Below, piece after piece: positions 8,968-17,880 of a stretch of DNA of 64,000 nt. The position numbers and the translations under genes are program-made. The notes beneath the pieces are model-generated. The model had not been told where the DNA came from and made no database searches. It saw only the letters and a list, made by a program, of their open reading frames with translations. Origin of the DNA: Kaistia soli DSM 19436 (lineage in GTDB: Bacteria > Pseudomonadota > Alphaproteobacteria > Rhizobiales > Kaistiaceae); contig NZ_FQUP01000003.1 of the NCBI RefSeq assembly GCF_900129325.1, forward strand, positions 1 to 64,000, given 5' to 3'. The stretch's first letter is position 1, and every line of letters begins with the position of its first letter.

Positions 8968-10407
8968 ATGGCCAACAGCTACGACGTGATCATCATCGGT
9001 TCCGGTCCTGGCGGCTATGTCGCCGCGATCCGGGCTGCGCAGCTCGGGCTGAAGACGGCGGTCGTCGAGAGCAAGCATCTCGGCGGAATCTGTTTGAACT
9101 GGGGCTGCATTCCGACCAAGGCGCTGCTGCGCTCTGCCGAGGTGTTCCATTACATGGAGCATGCCGGCGACTACGGCCTTTCGGCCGACAAGGTCGGCGC
9201 CGATGTCGCCGCGATTACCAAACGCTCGCGCGGCGTTGCCAGCCAGCTCAACCAGGGCGTTACCGGCCTTTTGAAGAAGAACAAGGTCGATGTGATCTGG
9301 GGCGTCGCTGAGATTGCCGCGCCCGGCAAGGTGACCGTCAAGCCGGCTCCGGCCGAGGCCTATGGCAAGCCCAACACGCCGCCCAAGGGCGCGCTCGGCG
9401 CGGGCGACTACGAGGGGAAATCGATCATCGTTGCGACCGGCGCCCGGCCGCGCGCCTTGCCCGGCATCGAGCCCGACGGCAAGCTGATCCTGACCTATTT
9501 CGAGGCGATGGTGCCCGAGACGCTGCCGAAAAAGCTGCTCGTCATGGGCTCCGGCGCGATCGGGATCGAATTTGCTTCGTTCTACCGGACGCTTGGTTCG
9601 GAAGTCACGGTCGTTGAGGTGCTGCCGCAGATCCTCCCAGTCGAAGATGAGGAGATCGCAGCACATGCCCGCAAGCGCCTGGAAAAGCAGGGCTTCCGCA
9701 TCCTGACCGGTGCCAAGGTGACCAAGGTCGTCAAGGGCGCGTCGTCGATCACCGCGACGGTGGATCTCGGCGACGGCAAGAGCGAAGAGATTACCGCCGA
9801 CAAGATGATCTCAGCAGTTGGCGTCGTCGGCAACATTGAAGGCCTCGGCCTCGAAAAGCTCGGCGTAAAGACGGATCGCGGCTGCGTCGTCACCGATGGC
9901 CTTGGCCGGACCAATGTGCCGGGCATCTTCGCGATCGGCGACGTGGCGGGTCCGCCGATGCTCGCGCACAAGGCCGAGCATGAGGGCGTGATCTGCGTCG
10001 AAGGCATCGCCGGCCAGCATCCGCATCCGATGGACAAAGCCAAGATCCCGGGCTGCACCTACTGCAATCCGCAGGTCGCCTCGGTCGGCCTCACTGAGAA
10101 GAAGGCGCGCGAGGCGGGCTATGACATCCGCGTCGGCAAGTTCCCGTTCATCGGCAACGGCAAGGCTATCGCGCTCGGCGAGCCCGAGGGCCTCGTCAAG
10201 ACGATCTTCGACAAGAAGACCGGCCAGTTGCTCGGCGCCCACATGGTCGGCGCGGAAGTGACCGAACTGATCCAGGGCTTCGTCATCGCCATGAATCTCG
10301 AGACGACGGAAGAGGACCTGATCCATTCCGTCTTCCCGCATCCGACTCTCTCCGAGACGATGCACGAAAGCGTCATGGCCGCCTATGGCAGGGCGATCCA
10401 TATCTGA
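8968..10407 (+). CDS. lpdA: dihydrolipoamide dehydrogenase (E3)
   Basis: A 479-residue flavoprotein disulfide reductase that reoxidises dihydrolipoamide with FAD and passes electrons to NAD+. Residues 6-20 carry the FAD-binding GSGPGG. The redox-active disulfide is Cys42/Cys47 in GGICLNWGCIPTK. The NAD domain has GSGAIGIEFASFY, and a second FAD contact is GIFAIGDVAGPPMLAHKAEHEG. The dimer interface ends with the catalytic His-Glu in HPTLSETMHE. As the E3 in the pdh cluster it most likely serves pyruvate dehydrogenase, though one E3 may also serve other 2-oxoacid complexes. Confidence 0.97.
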   Translation: MANSYDVIIIGSGPGGYVAAIRAAQLGLKTAVVESKHLGGICLNWGCIPTKALLRSAEVFHYMEHAGDYGLSADKVGADVAAITKRSRGVASQLNQGVTGLLKKNKVDVIWGVAEIAAPGKVTVKPAPAEAYGKPNTPPKGALGAGDYEGKSIIVATGARPRALPGIEPDGKLILTYFEAMVPETLPKKLLVMGSGAIGIEFASFYRTLGSEVTVVEVLPQILPVEDEEIAAHARKRLEKQGFRILTGAKVTKVVKGASSITATVDLGDGKSEEITADKMISAVGVVGNIEGLGLEKLGVKTDRGCVVTDGLGRTNVPGIFAIGDVAGPPMLAHKAEHEGVICVEGIAGQHPHPMDKAKIPGCTYCNPQVASVGLTEKKAREAGYDIRVGKFPFIGNGKAIALGEPEGLVKTIFDKKTGQLLGAHMVGAEVTELIQGFVIAMNLETTEEDLIHSVFPHPTLSETMHESVMAAYGRAIHI

Positions 10408-10459
10408 TCGACGACGGCGATCGGTCGTCCGACTGCCGGAATGAAGGTCCGTCGACCAC

Positions 10460-10490
10460 CGCCTCGCGCATGATCGCCATGCGTGAGGCG
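10460..10490 (+). terminator. long hairpin between lpd and the ymgE-like gene
   Basis: CGCCTC-G-CGCATG (10460-10472) pairs with CATGCG-T-GAGGCG (10478-10490) around the loop ATCGC. This is 13 consecutive pairs, one of them G-U. It starts 53 bp after the lpd stop and ends 62 bp before the next start. No U tract follows, so it may be a factor-dependent terminator, a processing site or an RNA stabiliser. Confidence 0.5.
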
Positions 10491-10552
10491 ATCTGGCGCA
10501 GGCGGTGCAAAGCCTCCATATTGGGGGCGTAGTGGGAGGAGAGAGGTCGGAT

Positions 10553-10804
10553 ATGACGGGTGTTGGCATCTTCGCGACGATCATTATTGGCATCCTTGCC
10601 GGCTGGATCGCCTCGCGTACGCTCGGTCGCAGTCACGGGCTAATCATCAACCTGATCGTCGGCCTCATCGGCTCGTGGATTGGCGCGATCCTCGTTTCGA
10701 CGTTCAATCTCGATCCGCAGCCGGGCTTCATTTCGAGCCTTGTCGTCTCGACGGTCGGCGCGATCGTGCTTCTCTTCCTGCTCGGCCTCTTCCGCGGCCG
10801 CTGA
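10553..10804 (+). CDS. GlsB/YeaQ/YmgE family small membrane protein
   Basis: An 83-residue hydrophobic protein with three predicted membrane helices. Its glycine pattern ([33 protein letters not shown]) is typical of the family once named transglycosylase-associated. The start is the ATG at 10553, preceded by GGGAGGAGAGAGG; an upstream in-frame ATG at 10505 is less likely. Family members are often stress-induced and their role is unclear. It lies 14 bp before lipA, so the pair is probably co-transcribed. Confidence 0.88.
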   Translation: MTGVGIFATIIIGILAGWIASRTLGRSHGLIINLIVGLIGSWIGAILVSTFNLDPQPGFISSLVVSTVGAIVLLFLLGLFRGR

Positions 10805-10818
10805 ATTCCGGAGACCTC

Positions 10819-11796
10819 ATGGTCGTCGTTCTCGATACGGTCAACGCCAAGCTCTCCGAGGCCAAGGACCGCCGTCCGCGTCACCCTGAAAAGGTGAACC
10901 GGCCGGAGACGCCGCTGTTGCGCAAGCCGGACTGGATCCGCGTCAAGGCGCCTGGCTCGCCGGTCTATCGCGAGACGCAGGACATCGTGAAGAAGAACGG
11001 CCTCGTCACCGTGTGTGAGGAAGCCGGCTGCCCGAACATCGGCGAGTGCTGGTCGAAGAAGCACGCGACCTTCATGATCATGGGCGACACCTGCACGAGG
11101 GCCTGCGCCTTCTGCAATGTGCGCACCGGCATGCCGGAGGCACTTGATCGCGCCGAGCCGCAAAAGGTCGCCGAAGCGGTGGCGAAGCTCGGCCTCGAGC
11201 ATGTCGTGATCACGTCGGTCGATCGCGACGATCTCGACGATGGCGGCGCACAGCATTTCGCCGAGGTCATCCTGGCGATCCGCGCCGCGGCGCCCGGCAC
11301 GACGATCGAGATTCTGACGCCCGATTTCCTTCGCAAGCCGGGTGCGCTCGAAATAGTCGTCGCGGCAAAGCCCGACGTCTTCAACCACAATCTCGAAACC
11401 GTGCCGTCGAAATATCTGAAGGTGCGTCCCGGCGCCCGCTACTTTCATTCGCTGCGCCTGCTGCAGCGGGTGAAGGAACTCGATCCCGGCATGTTCACCA
11501 AGTCCGGCATCATGGTTGGGCTCGGCGAGGAGCGGAACGAGATCCTGCAGCTCATGGATGATCTTCGCGTTGCGGATGTGGATTTCCTTACGGTCGGGCA
11601 ATATCTGCAACCAAGCCGCAAGCATCATCCGGTGATCCGCTTCGTCACGCCGGACGAGTTCAAGTCGTTCGAGACGATTGGCTATGCCAAGGGCTTCCTG
11701 ATGGTGTCATCCAGCCCGCTGACCCGCTCGTCGCATCACGCCGGCGAGGATTTTGCCCGCCTGCGCGCGGCGCGGCAGGCGCTGCCGCGCGGCTGA
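10819..11796 (+). CDS. lipA: lipoyl synthase
   Basis: A 325-residue radical SAM enzyme that inserts two sulfurs into octanoyl-E2 or octanoyl-GcvH to make lipoyl groups. The auxiliary 4Fe-4S cluster is bound by Cys66, Cys71 and Cys77 ([13 protein letters not shown]) plus the C-terminal serine of the TRSSHHAG motif. The SAM cluster is bound by Cys92, Cys96 and Cys99 (CTRACAFC). The ATG at 10819 gives the usual family length; a longer open frame upstream has no family similarity. Placement with pdhB, pdhC and lpd puts the cofactor maker beside its lipoyl-bearing clients. Confidence 0.97.
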   Translation: MVVVLDTVNAKLSEAKDRRPRHPEKVNRPETPLLRKPDWIRVKAPGSPVYRETQDIVKKNGLVTVCEEAGCPNIGECWSKKHATFMIMGDTCTRACAFCNVRTGMPEALDRAEPQKVAEAVAKLGLEHVVITSVDRDDLDDGGAQHFAEVILAIRAAAPGTTIEILTPDFLRKPGALEIVVAAKPDVFNHNLETVPSKYLKVRPGARYFHSLRLLQRVKELDPGMFTKSGIMVGLGEERNEILQLMDDLRVADVDFLTVGQYLQPSRKHHPVIRFVTPDEFKSFETIGYAKGFLMVSSSPLTRSSHHAGEDFARLRAARQALPRG

Positions 11797-11803
11797 GGAT
11801 CGG

Positions 11804-12259
11804 ATGCCCCATTTCGACACCGAGCGGACCGTCGCGCATTCGGCCGAGGCGATGTTCGCGCTCGTCGCGGATGTCGACAAATATCCCGAGTTCGTCCCGC
11901 TCTGCGAAAAGCTGACGGTGCGCGGCCGGCAATCGTCCGGGACGCGCGACGTGCTGATCGCCGACATGACCGTCGCCTACAAGATCGTTCGCGAGACCTT
12001 CACCACCAAGGTCGTGCTCGACGAGGCCGCCCGGACGATCCGGGCCGATTATCTCGACGGCCCGTTCAAGCATCTCGAGAATATCTGGACCTTCACGCCC
12101 ATCGACGATGGCCACTGTAAGATCCGCTTCTCGATCGACTACGAATTCCGCTCGCGGACGCTGTCGATGCTGATGGGAACGGTCTTCGACAAGGCCTTCC
12201 GCAAGTTCGCCGACGCCTTCGAAAAGCGAGCCGATGCGGTCTACGGGAAGACCGTCTGA
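11804..12259 (+). CDS. Coq10/RatA-family START-domain protein
   Basis: A 151-residue single-domain polyketide-cyclase/START protein. It starts with PHFDTERTVAHSAEAMFALVADVDKYPEFVP and has the LDGPFKHLENIWTF strand-turn that marks the Coq10/RatA group. Coq10 proteins bind ubiquinone and support respiration. The same family is often labelled RatA toxin from E. coli, but no antitoxin-like partner is adjacent here. It follows lipA by 7 bp, and a link to quinone or respiratory function fits the operon better than a toxin role. An in-frame upstream ATG inside lipA is not needed. Confidence 0.88.
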   Translation: MPHFDTERTVAHSAEAMFALVADVDKYPEFVPLCEKLTVRGRQSSGTRDVLIADMTVAYKIVRETFTTKVVLDEAARTIRADYLDGPFKHLENIWTFTPIDDGHCKIRFSIDYEFRSRTLSMLMGTVFDKAFRKFADAFEKRADAVYGKTV

Positions 12260-12267
12260 CCAGCGCG

Positions 12268-12765
12268 TCAGCTCCCCACCAATGCCATGAGCATCGCCAG
12301 CGCGCGTTCCACCGTTGCGAAGCGAACGCCGGAGCGGTCGCGGTCTTCGAAGACATGCGCCTCGTGAACCGCCTGGCCGCCGCGGCGCATCGCGGCGAAA
12401 TGGACGAGGCCGACGGGTTTTTCTGGTGAACCGCCGCCGGGGCCCGCAATTCCCGTCACTGCGACCGCAAGGTCTGCGTCGGACTTCGCCAAGGCGCCGA
12501 CGACCATCGCCAGCGCCACTTCGCGGCTGACCGCGCCGACACGATCGATCAGGGCGGCGGGCACAGCAATCATCGCCGTCTTTGCGGCATTCGAATAAGT
12601 GACGAAGCCGCGATCGACGACAGCCGATGAGCCGGCGACCTCGGTGAGCGCGCCTGCAATCAGTCCGCCCGTACAGGATTCGGCCGTTGCGATCGTGAGA
12701 CCCTTGTCGGCGCAAAGACGGATCAGGGTGCTGGCGGCCGGCAGGAGCGGGGAGAGGTCGGTCAT
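12268..12765 (-). CDS. pncC: CinA C-terminal domain protein (nicotinamide-nucleotide amidohydrolase type)
   Basis: A 165-residue protein equal to the PncC domain alone. Family members deamidate NMN to nicotinate mononucleotide in the pyridine nucleotide cycle. The signature TAESCTGGLIAGALTEVAGSS is at about residues 25-46, followed by YSNAAK and VAVTGIAGPGGGSPEKPVGLV. The N-terminal molybdopterin-like domain of full CinA is absent, which is common in alphaproteobacteria. The ATG shares its A with the TGA of ispDF, so translation is coupled. A GTG one codon earlier is also possible. It converges with the Coq10 gene across an 8-bp gap. Confidence 0.9.
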   Translation of the reverse strand: MTDLSPLLPAASTLIRLCADKGLTIATAESCTGGLIAGALTEVAGSSAVVDRGFVTYSNAAKTAMIAVPAALIDRVGAVSREVALAMVVGALAKSDADLAVAVTGIAGPGGGSPEKPVGLVHFAAMRRGGQAVHEAHVFEDRDRSGVRFATVERALAMLMALVGS

Positions 12766-13970
12766 CACGAGGCCTCGAAGGGCAGGCGGATGGTTGCCGT
12801 GCCAATGGCCGCGATGCCCTCGCCGCGGCCGACAAAGCCAAGCTTCTCGTTGGTCGTCGCCTTGACGCCGACCCGGTCTACGGAAATGCCGGCGATCTCG
12901 GCAATCCGTACGCGCATGGCGTCGCGATGCGGCCCGATTTTTGGGGCCTCCGCGACGATGGCGAGATCGAGATGCACGACCGTGCCCCTGCGCTGCCGGA
13001 CGCGATCAACCGCATAGGCGAGGAACCGATCGGACGAGGCGCCGCGCCATTGCGGGTCGGAGGGCGGAAAATGCGAGCCGATATCGCCGTCGGCGAGCGC
13101 GCCCAGCAATGCGTCGGTCAGCGCATGTAGCGCGACATCGGCGTCGGAGTGGCCGGCGAGGGTCTGATGATGCGGGATCTTGATGCCGCCAAGCCAGACG
13201 CCGTCGCCCTCCGTGAAGGGGTGCACGTCATAACCCGTGCCGACGCGCGTCTCGCCATGCAGCATCAGGGTCTCGGCCGCCAGCCGCGCATCGGCCATCT
13301 CGATATCCTCCGGGCTGGTCAGCTTTATGTTGGTGCGCGCGCCTGTAACGAGCTTCACCGGAAGTCCCGCCCATTCGGCCAGCGCCGCGTCGTCCGTCGC
13401 TTCAATTCGGGCCTCGGAAGCGCGGCGATGGGCATCGAGAATGGTCGTGAACCGGAAGCCTTGCGGTGTCTCAGCGGCGAAGAGGTTTTCGCGCGGCACC
13501 GTATCGCCGACAAAACCGCTCTCATCGGCCCGTTTCAGCGTGTCTGTAACCGGCGAGGCGGCAAGGACGGCGTCATGCGCCTCGAGCGCGTCGATTACGC
13601 GCGAGATGAGCGCGGGCGAGGCAAACGGGCGGACGGCATCGTGGATGAGTACGGCGTCGGGCGCGAGCGGTGCCAGCGCCTCCAGGCCGAGACGGACCGA
13701 GGCCTGACGCGTTGCGCCGCCAGCGACGGCCGGCAGGAGCCCCGGTGCGTCACGGACGGCCGCCCCGTAGAGCGCGGCGTCATTGGGATGGATGACGACG
13801 GCAACCGCGCTGATATCAGGATGATCGAGAAAGAGGCGGACCGTGCGGGCGAGAATGGCCTCGCCACCGATCGAGCGATACTGCTTGGGGAGGCCGCCGC
13901 CAGCCCGCACCCCGCGCCCGGCCGCGACGATCAGCGCGACAATCAGCGGTTGGTTGGCGGCAGGCGACAT
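12765..13970 (-). CDS. ispDF: bifunctional MEP cytidylyltransferase / MECDP synthase
   Basis: A 401-residue fusion of two enzymes of the non-mevalonate isoprenoid pathway. Residues 1-230 are IspD: ALIVAAGRGVRAGGGLPKQY for CTP binding, then VLIHDAVRPF, ATDDAALAEWAG and TNIKLTSPEDIEMA. From about residue 242 the IspF part begins with RVGTGYDVHPF, followed by the zinc-binding GHSDADVALHALTDALLGA, DIGSHFPPSD, and ATTNEKLGFVGRGEGIAA. IspD normally acts before IspE and IspF after it, so the fusion skips a step; it is well known in alphaproteobacteria. Neighbours do not bear on function. Confidence 0.97.
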   Translation of the reverse strand: MSPAANQPLIVALIVAAGRGVRAGGGLPKQYRSIGGEAILARTVRLFLDHPDISAVAVVIHPNDAALYGAAVRDAPGLLPAVAGGATRQASVRLGLEALAPLAPDAVLIHDAVRPFASPALISRVIDALEAHDAVLAASPVTDTLKRADESGFVGDTVPRENLFAAETPQGFRFTTILDAHRRASEARIEATDDAALAEWAGLPVKLVTGARTNIKLTSPEDIEMADARLAAETLMLHGETRVGTGYDVHPFTEGDGVWLGGIKIPHHQTLAGHSDADVALHALTDALLGALADGDIGSHFPPSDPQWRGASSDRFLAYAVDRVRQRRGTVVHLDLAIVAEAPKIGPHRDAMRVRIAEIAGISVDRVGVKATTNEKLGFVGRGEGIAAIGTATIRLPFEAS

Positions 13971-14116
13971 GGCACATGTTCCGGACTTGGCCGTCGGGCG
14001 AAATCAGATCGCCGGGGCCCTTTCTTGGAGGCTTTGCGGCATGGATCGGAGATTTCCTCCTGCCGTGCAACAAGTCTCTTGCCGCCGCTCAATCCCTGAC
14101 TAATATGTGGGCAGAG

Positions 14117-14127
14117 GGCACAGTGCC
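14117..14127. promoter_or_regulatory. GGCAC-A-GTGCC palindrome upstream of dusB
   Basis: A perfect 11-bp palindrome 25 to 67 bp before the candidate dusB starts, in the divergent ispDF-dusB gap. It could be an operator or the base of a leader hairpin. Only the symmetry supports it. Confidence 0.25.
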
Positions 14128-14183
14128 TATTCGGTAGTCAATTGATTGAAATCTCTACCTCTTTGCGGCGGTTGGCCGATCCG

Positions 14184-15170
14184 ATGGCGATCGGCGATGT
14201 CACCATCGCCAATCGCGTCCTGCTTGCGCCGATGTCCGGCGTCTCCGATCGACCGTTCCGGCGCGTTGTCGCGGCGCAAGGCGCCGGGCTTGTGGTCTCC
14301 GAGATGGTGGCGAGCGAGGAGCTTGCCGGCGGCAATCCCGAATCGGTTCTGCGCGCCGAGGCGACGGGCAACGCGCTCCATGTCGTCCAGCTCGCCGGCC
14401 GCGAGCCGCACTGGATGGCGGAAGGCGCCCGCGCAGCGGCAGAAGCCGGCGCGGATATCATCGACATCAATATGGGCTGTCCGGCGAAGCGCGTGACGAC
14501 GGGCTATTCCGGATCGGCGCTGATGCGCGATCTTGATCACGCGCTGACGCTGATCGAAGCGACGGTGGCGGCAAGCCCGGTTCCGGTGACGCTGAAGATG
14601 CGGCTCGGGTGGGACGAGCGAACCATCAACGCGCCCGAGCTCGCGCGTCGTGCCGAGGCCGCGGGCATCGCCATGGTCACGGTCCACGGACGCACGCGCT
14701 GCCAGTTCTACAAGGGCGAGGCGGATTGGGCGGCGATTGCTGCGGTCAAGCAGGCTGTCTCGATCCCGCTCATCGCCAATGGCGACATTCGGACGATCAC
14801 AGAGGCCGAGACGGCGCTTCGCCTCTCCGGCGCGGACGGCATCATGATCGGTCGCGGCGCCTATGGCCAGCCGTGGCTGCCGGGGGCGATCGCCGCCTAT
14901 TGCCGCGACGGCGTGATGCCAGTGGCGCCGGCGGGCGAGGCGCTCGTTGATCTTCTCGTCGCGCAATATGAGGAAATGCTGATGGTCTACGGCCCGATCA
15001 TGGGGGTCCGTAACGCCCGCAAGCATCTTGGCTGGACCATGGAGGCGCTGGATCCCGGCGCGGTCGATCCCGCGATCCGCCAGGCAATCATGACGGAAAA
15101 CCATCCCGCGCGTGTCATCGCGCTGCTGCGCTCGCATCTATCGAGCGTCCCGGAGCGGAGAGCCGCATGA
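14184..15170 (+). CDS. dusB: tRNA-dihydrouridine synthase (NifR3/DusB)
   Basis: A flavoprotein that reduces uridines in tRNA with NADPH. From the ATG at 14184 it has 328 residues; the frame is open to a TTG at 14142 (342 residues), and neither has a clear ribosome site. The FMN barrel begins [30 protein letters not shown] follows, then the catalytic-loop Cys in [11 protein letters not shown], and the flavin phosphate site [15 protein letters not shown]. It overlaps ntrB by 4 bp, the classic nifR3-ntrB-ntrC order of Rhodobacter and rhizobia. The link of a tRNA enzyme to nitrogen control is positional; a direct role is not shown. Confidence 0.94.
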   Translation: MAIGDVTIANRVLLAPMSGVSDRPFRRVVAAQGAGLVVSEMVASEELAGGNPESVLRAEATGNALHVVQLAGREPHWMAEGARAAAEAGADIIDINMGCPAKRVTTGYSGSALMRDLDHALTLIEATVAASPVPVTLKMRLGWDERTINAPELARRAEAAGIAMVTVHGRTRCQFYKGEADWAAIAAVKQAVSIPLIANGDIRTITEAETALRLSGADGIMIGRGAYGQPWLPGAIAAYCRDGVMPVAPAGEALVDLLVAQYEEMLMVYGPIMGVRNARKHLGWTMEALDPGAVDPAIRQAIMTENHPARVIALLRSHLSSVPERRAA

Positions 15171-16297
15171 CCCCGCCTCCAGATACACGGGTTCGCAAGC
15201 AGGTGGACAATGCCGCCGCCCTGCTGCTCGACGCGCTGCCGCACCCGGTCCTGCTCATCGATCCTGAAGGTCATGTCACCGAGGCCAACGGCGCGGCACA
15301 GGACTTCTTCCAGGTGTCGGTGGCAATGCTGCGCCGGCAGCCGATGACCAATTTTGTGCCGTTCGGCAGCCCGCTTCTCGCGCTGATCGATCAGGTGCGC
15401 ATGCGCGGCGCAGCGGTGAACGAATACCGGGTCGATGTCGGCACGCCGCGCAATGGCAGCGAGCGGATCGTCGACATCTATGCCTCGCCGATCCTGGAGC
15501 AGCCGCAGCATGTCGTGGTGATGCTGCAGGAGCGGACCATGGCGGAGAAGATCGACCGCCAGCTGACGCATCGCGGGGCGGCACGCTCGGTCACGGGGCT
15601 TGCCGCCATGCTGGCGCACGAGATCAAGAACCCGCTTTCGGGAATTCGCGGCGCTGCCCAGCTGCTCGAAACCTCGGTCGACGACAATGACAGGGCGCTG
15701 ACGCGGCTCATCACCGACGAGGCCGACCGTATCGTCAAGCTGGTCGACCGCATGGAGGTCTTCTCCGACGAGCGTCCGATCGAGCGCGATCCGGTCAACA
15801 TTCATGTCGTGCTCGAACATGTGAAGCGGCTGGCGCAGTCCGGTTTTGCCCGTCACATCCGCATCGTCGAGGAATATGATCCCTCGCTACCGCCGGTCTA
15901 TGCCAATCGCGACCAGCTCATCCAGGTGTTCCTGAACCTCGTCAAGAACGCCGCCGAGGCGATTGGCGACGACGCCGATGGCGAGATCATGCTGACGACG
16001 GCCTTCCGGCCGGGCATTCGCCTTTCGGTTCCAGGTTCTGCCAACCGCGTGACGCTGCCGCTTGAATTCGCGGTTCGCGACAATGGCGGCGGCGTGCCGG
16101 CCGAGATCCTGCCGCATCTGTTCGATCCGTTCGTGACCACCAAGACAAACGGCACGGGCCTCGGCCTTGCGCTGGTCGCCAAGATCATCGGCGACCATGG
16201 CGGCGTGATCGAATGCGAATCGCAACAGAACCGGACCATTTTCCGCGTGCTGATGCCGGCCTTCCCCGGCGCCATGCCGCCAGACAAGGATGACTGA
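15167..16297 (+). CDS. ntrB: nitrogen regulation sensor histidine kinase NtrB
   Basis: A 376-residue soluble kinase/phosphatase for NtrC, normally controlled by PII. A PAS domain lies at about 17-125 ([22 protein letters not shown]). The dimerisation/phosphoacceptor helix contains H151 in [14 protein letters not shown]. The ATP-binding domain has an N box (NLVKNAAEA), a G1 box (DNGGGVP) and a G2 box ([10 protein letters not shown]). No membrane segment is seen, as expected for NtrB. The start overlaps the dusB stop (ATGA), and the next gene begins within 2 bases of its end. Confidence 0.96.
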   Translation: MTPPPDTRVRKQVDNAAALLLDALPHPVLLIDPEGHVTEANGAAQDFFQVSVAMLRRQPMTNFVPFGSPLLALIDQVRMRGAAVNEYRVDVGTPRNGSERIVDIYASPILEQPQHVVVMLQERTMAEKIDRQLTHRGAARSVTGLAAMLAHEIKNPLSGIRGAAQLLETSVDDNDRALTRLITDEADRIVKLVDRMEVFSDERPIERDPVNIHVVLEHVKRLAQSGFARHIRIVEEYDPSLPPVYANRDQLIQVFLNLVKNAAEAIGDDADGEIMLTTAFRPGIRLSVPGSANRVTLPLEFAVRDNGGGVPAEILPHLFDPFVTTKTNGTGLGLALVAKIIGDHGGVIECESQQNRTIFRVLMPAFPGAMPPDKDD

Positions 16298-16298
16298 G

Positions 16299-17741
16299 AT
16301 GCCGATCGGCAACATTCTCGTAGCCGATGACGATGCGGCGATCCGCACAGTCCTCAACCAGGCGCTCTCGCGCGCCGGCTATGAAGTCCGCCTGACCTCG
16401 AATGCTGCGACGCTGTGGCGTTGGGTCAGCCAGGGCGAGGGTGACCTTGTCATTACCGACGTCATCATGCCGGACGAGAACGCCTTCGATCTGCTGCCGC
16501 GCATCAAGCGCGCTAGGCCGGAGCTGCCGGTCATCGTCATGAGCGCGCAGAACACCTTCATGACGGCGATCCGCGCCTCGGAGAAGGGCGCCTACGAGTA
16601 TCTGCCGAAGCCGTTCGATCTCAAGGAACTGATCTCGATCGTCGGCCGAGCGCTGTCGGAGCCGAAGCAGCGCCGGCAGGACCAGCGCGTCGACGAGGGC
16701 AGCGAGAACATCCCGCTGGTCGGCCGCTCGCCGGCGATGCAGGACATCTACCGCGTGCTGGCGCGTCTGATGCAGACCGATCTCACGGTGATGATCTCGG
16801 GCGAATCCGGCACCGGCAAGGAGCTGGTCGCGCGGGCGCTGCATGATTACGGCAAGCGCCGCACCGGGCCTTTCGTCGCGATCAACATGGCCGCCATTCC
16901 CCGCGATCTGATCGAGAGCGAGCTGTTCGGACATGAGAAGGGCGCCTTTACGGGCGCGCAGGCACGCTCCGCCGGCCGCTTCGAACAGGCGGAGGGCGGC
17001 ACGCTGTTCCTCGACGAAATCGGCGACATGCCGATGGAGGCGCAGACCCGGCTACTGCGCGTCTTGCAGCAGGGCGAATATACGACGGTCGGCGGGCGTA
17101 CCCCGATCAAGACCGATGTCCGCATCATCGCCGCGACCAATAAGGATCTCCGCATCCTCATCAATCAGGGCCTTTTCCGCGAGGACCTGTTTTTCCGCCT
17201 GAACGTGGTGCCGATCCGCCTGCCCGGACTCCGCGAGCGCTCGGAGGACATTCCCGATCTGGTGCGCCATTTCTTCACGCTCGTCGAAAAAGAAGGCCTG
17301 CCGCACAAGCAGATCGAGCCGGCGGCAGTTGAGCGACTGAAGCGCTATCGCTGGCCGGGCAATGTGCGCGAGCTGGAAAACCTGATCCGCCGTCTCGCCG
17401 CGCTCTATCCGCAGGATACGATCACCGAGAACATCATCGAGGCCGAGCTCGACCAGCCTGTAATAAACCTGCAGGCGCCGGAAACGGCGATGGACGATAC
17501 GCTCTCGGGATCGATGGAGCGTCACCTTTCGGCCTATTTCCAGGGTTTCGGTGACAATCTTCCCCCGCCCGGCCTCTATCACCGCATCCTGCGCGAGGTC
17601 GAGTATCCGCTGATTTCGACGGCGCTGGCCGCGACGCGCGGCAACCAGATCAAGGCGGCCGAGCTGCTTGGCGTCAATCGCAACACGCTGAGAAAGAAGA
17701 TCCGCGATCTCGATGTCCAGGTGATCCGCTCGTCGCGATAG
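16299..17741 (+). CDS. ntrC: nitrogen regulation response regulator NtrC
   Basis: A 480-residue sigma-54 activator. The ATG at 16299 is preferred over that at 16290 because AAGGA lies 8 bases upstream of it, and it places the phosphoacceptor at the canonical D54 ([13 protein letters not shown]). The AAA+ domain has Walker A at 168-174 (GESGTGKE), an intact GAFTGA sigma-54 contact loop at 215-220, and Walker B LFLDEIG at 236-242. The C-terminus is a Fis-type helix-turn-helix ([22 protein letters not shown]). It activates ammonium assimilation and scavenging genes under nitrogen limitation. That could include the purine cluster in this window, but no sigma-54 promoter was found there. Confidence 0.96.
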   Translation: MPIGNILVADDDAAIRTVLNQALSRAGYEVRLTSNAATLWRWVSQGEGDLVITDVIMPDENAFDLLPRIKRARPELPVIVMSAQNTFMTAIRASEKGAYEYLPKPFDLKELISIVGRALSEPKQRRQDQRVDEGSENIPLVGRSPAMQDIYRVLARLMQTDLTVMISGESGTGKELVARALHDYGKRRTGPFVAINMAAIPRDLIESELFGHEKGAFTGAQARSAGRFEQAEGGTLFLDEIGDMPMEAQTRLLRVLQQGEYTTVGGRTPIKTDVRIIAATNKDLRILINQGLFREDLFFRLNVVPIRLPGLRERSEDIPDLVRHFFTLVEKEGLPHKQIEPAAVERLKRYRWPGNVRELENLIRRLAALYPQDTITENIIEAELDQPVINLQAPETAMDDTLSGSMERHLSAYFQGFGDNLPPPGLYHRILREVEYPLISTALAATRGNQIKAAELLGVNRNTLRKKIRDLDVQVIRSSR

Positions 17742-17880
17742 CGTGCGGCGGCTGTTGCCGCTTCGCCACAATGCTGTTGCAATTCGGTCTCAGTGTCCGG
17801 TGTATGTCACGAATCGGACACATCATCCTGAGCCCCAGATCCTTTGCAGCGCGGTCGCTTTCGTGAGCGCCACCGCAGAA

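Noticed and set aside
11804-12259. A RatA-type toxin of a toxin-antitoxin pair
   Set aside because: The protein belongs to the Coq10/RatA family, but no small antitoxin gene is next to it and the place in the pdh-lip run fits a quinone role.
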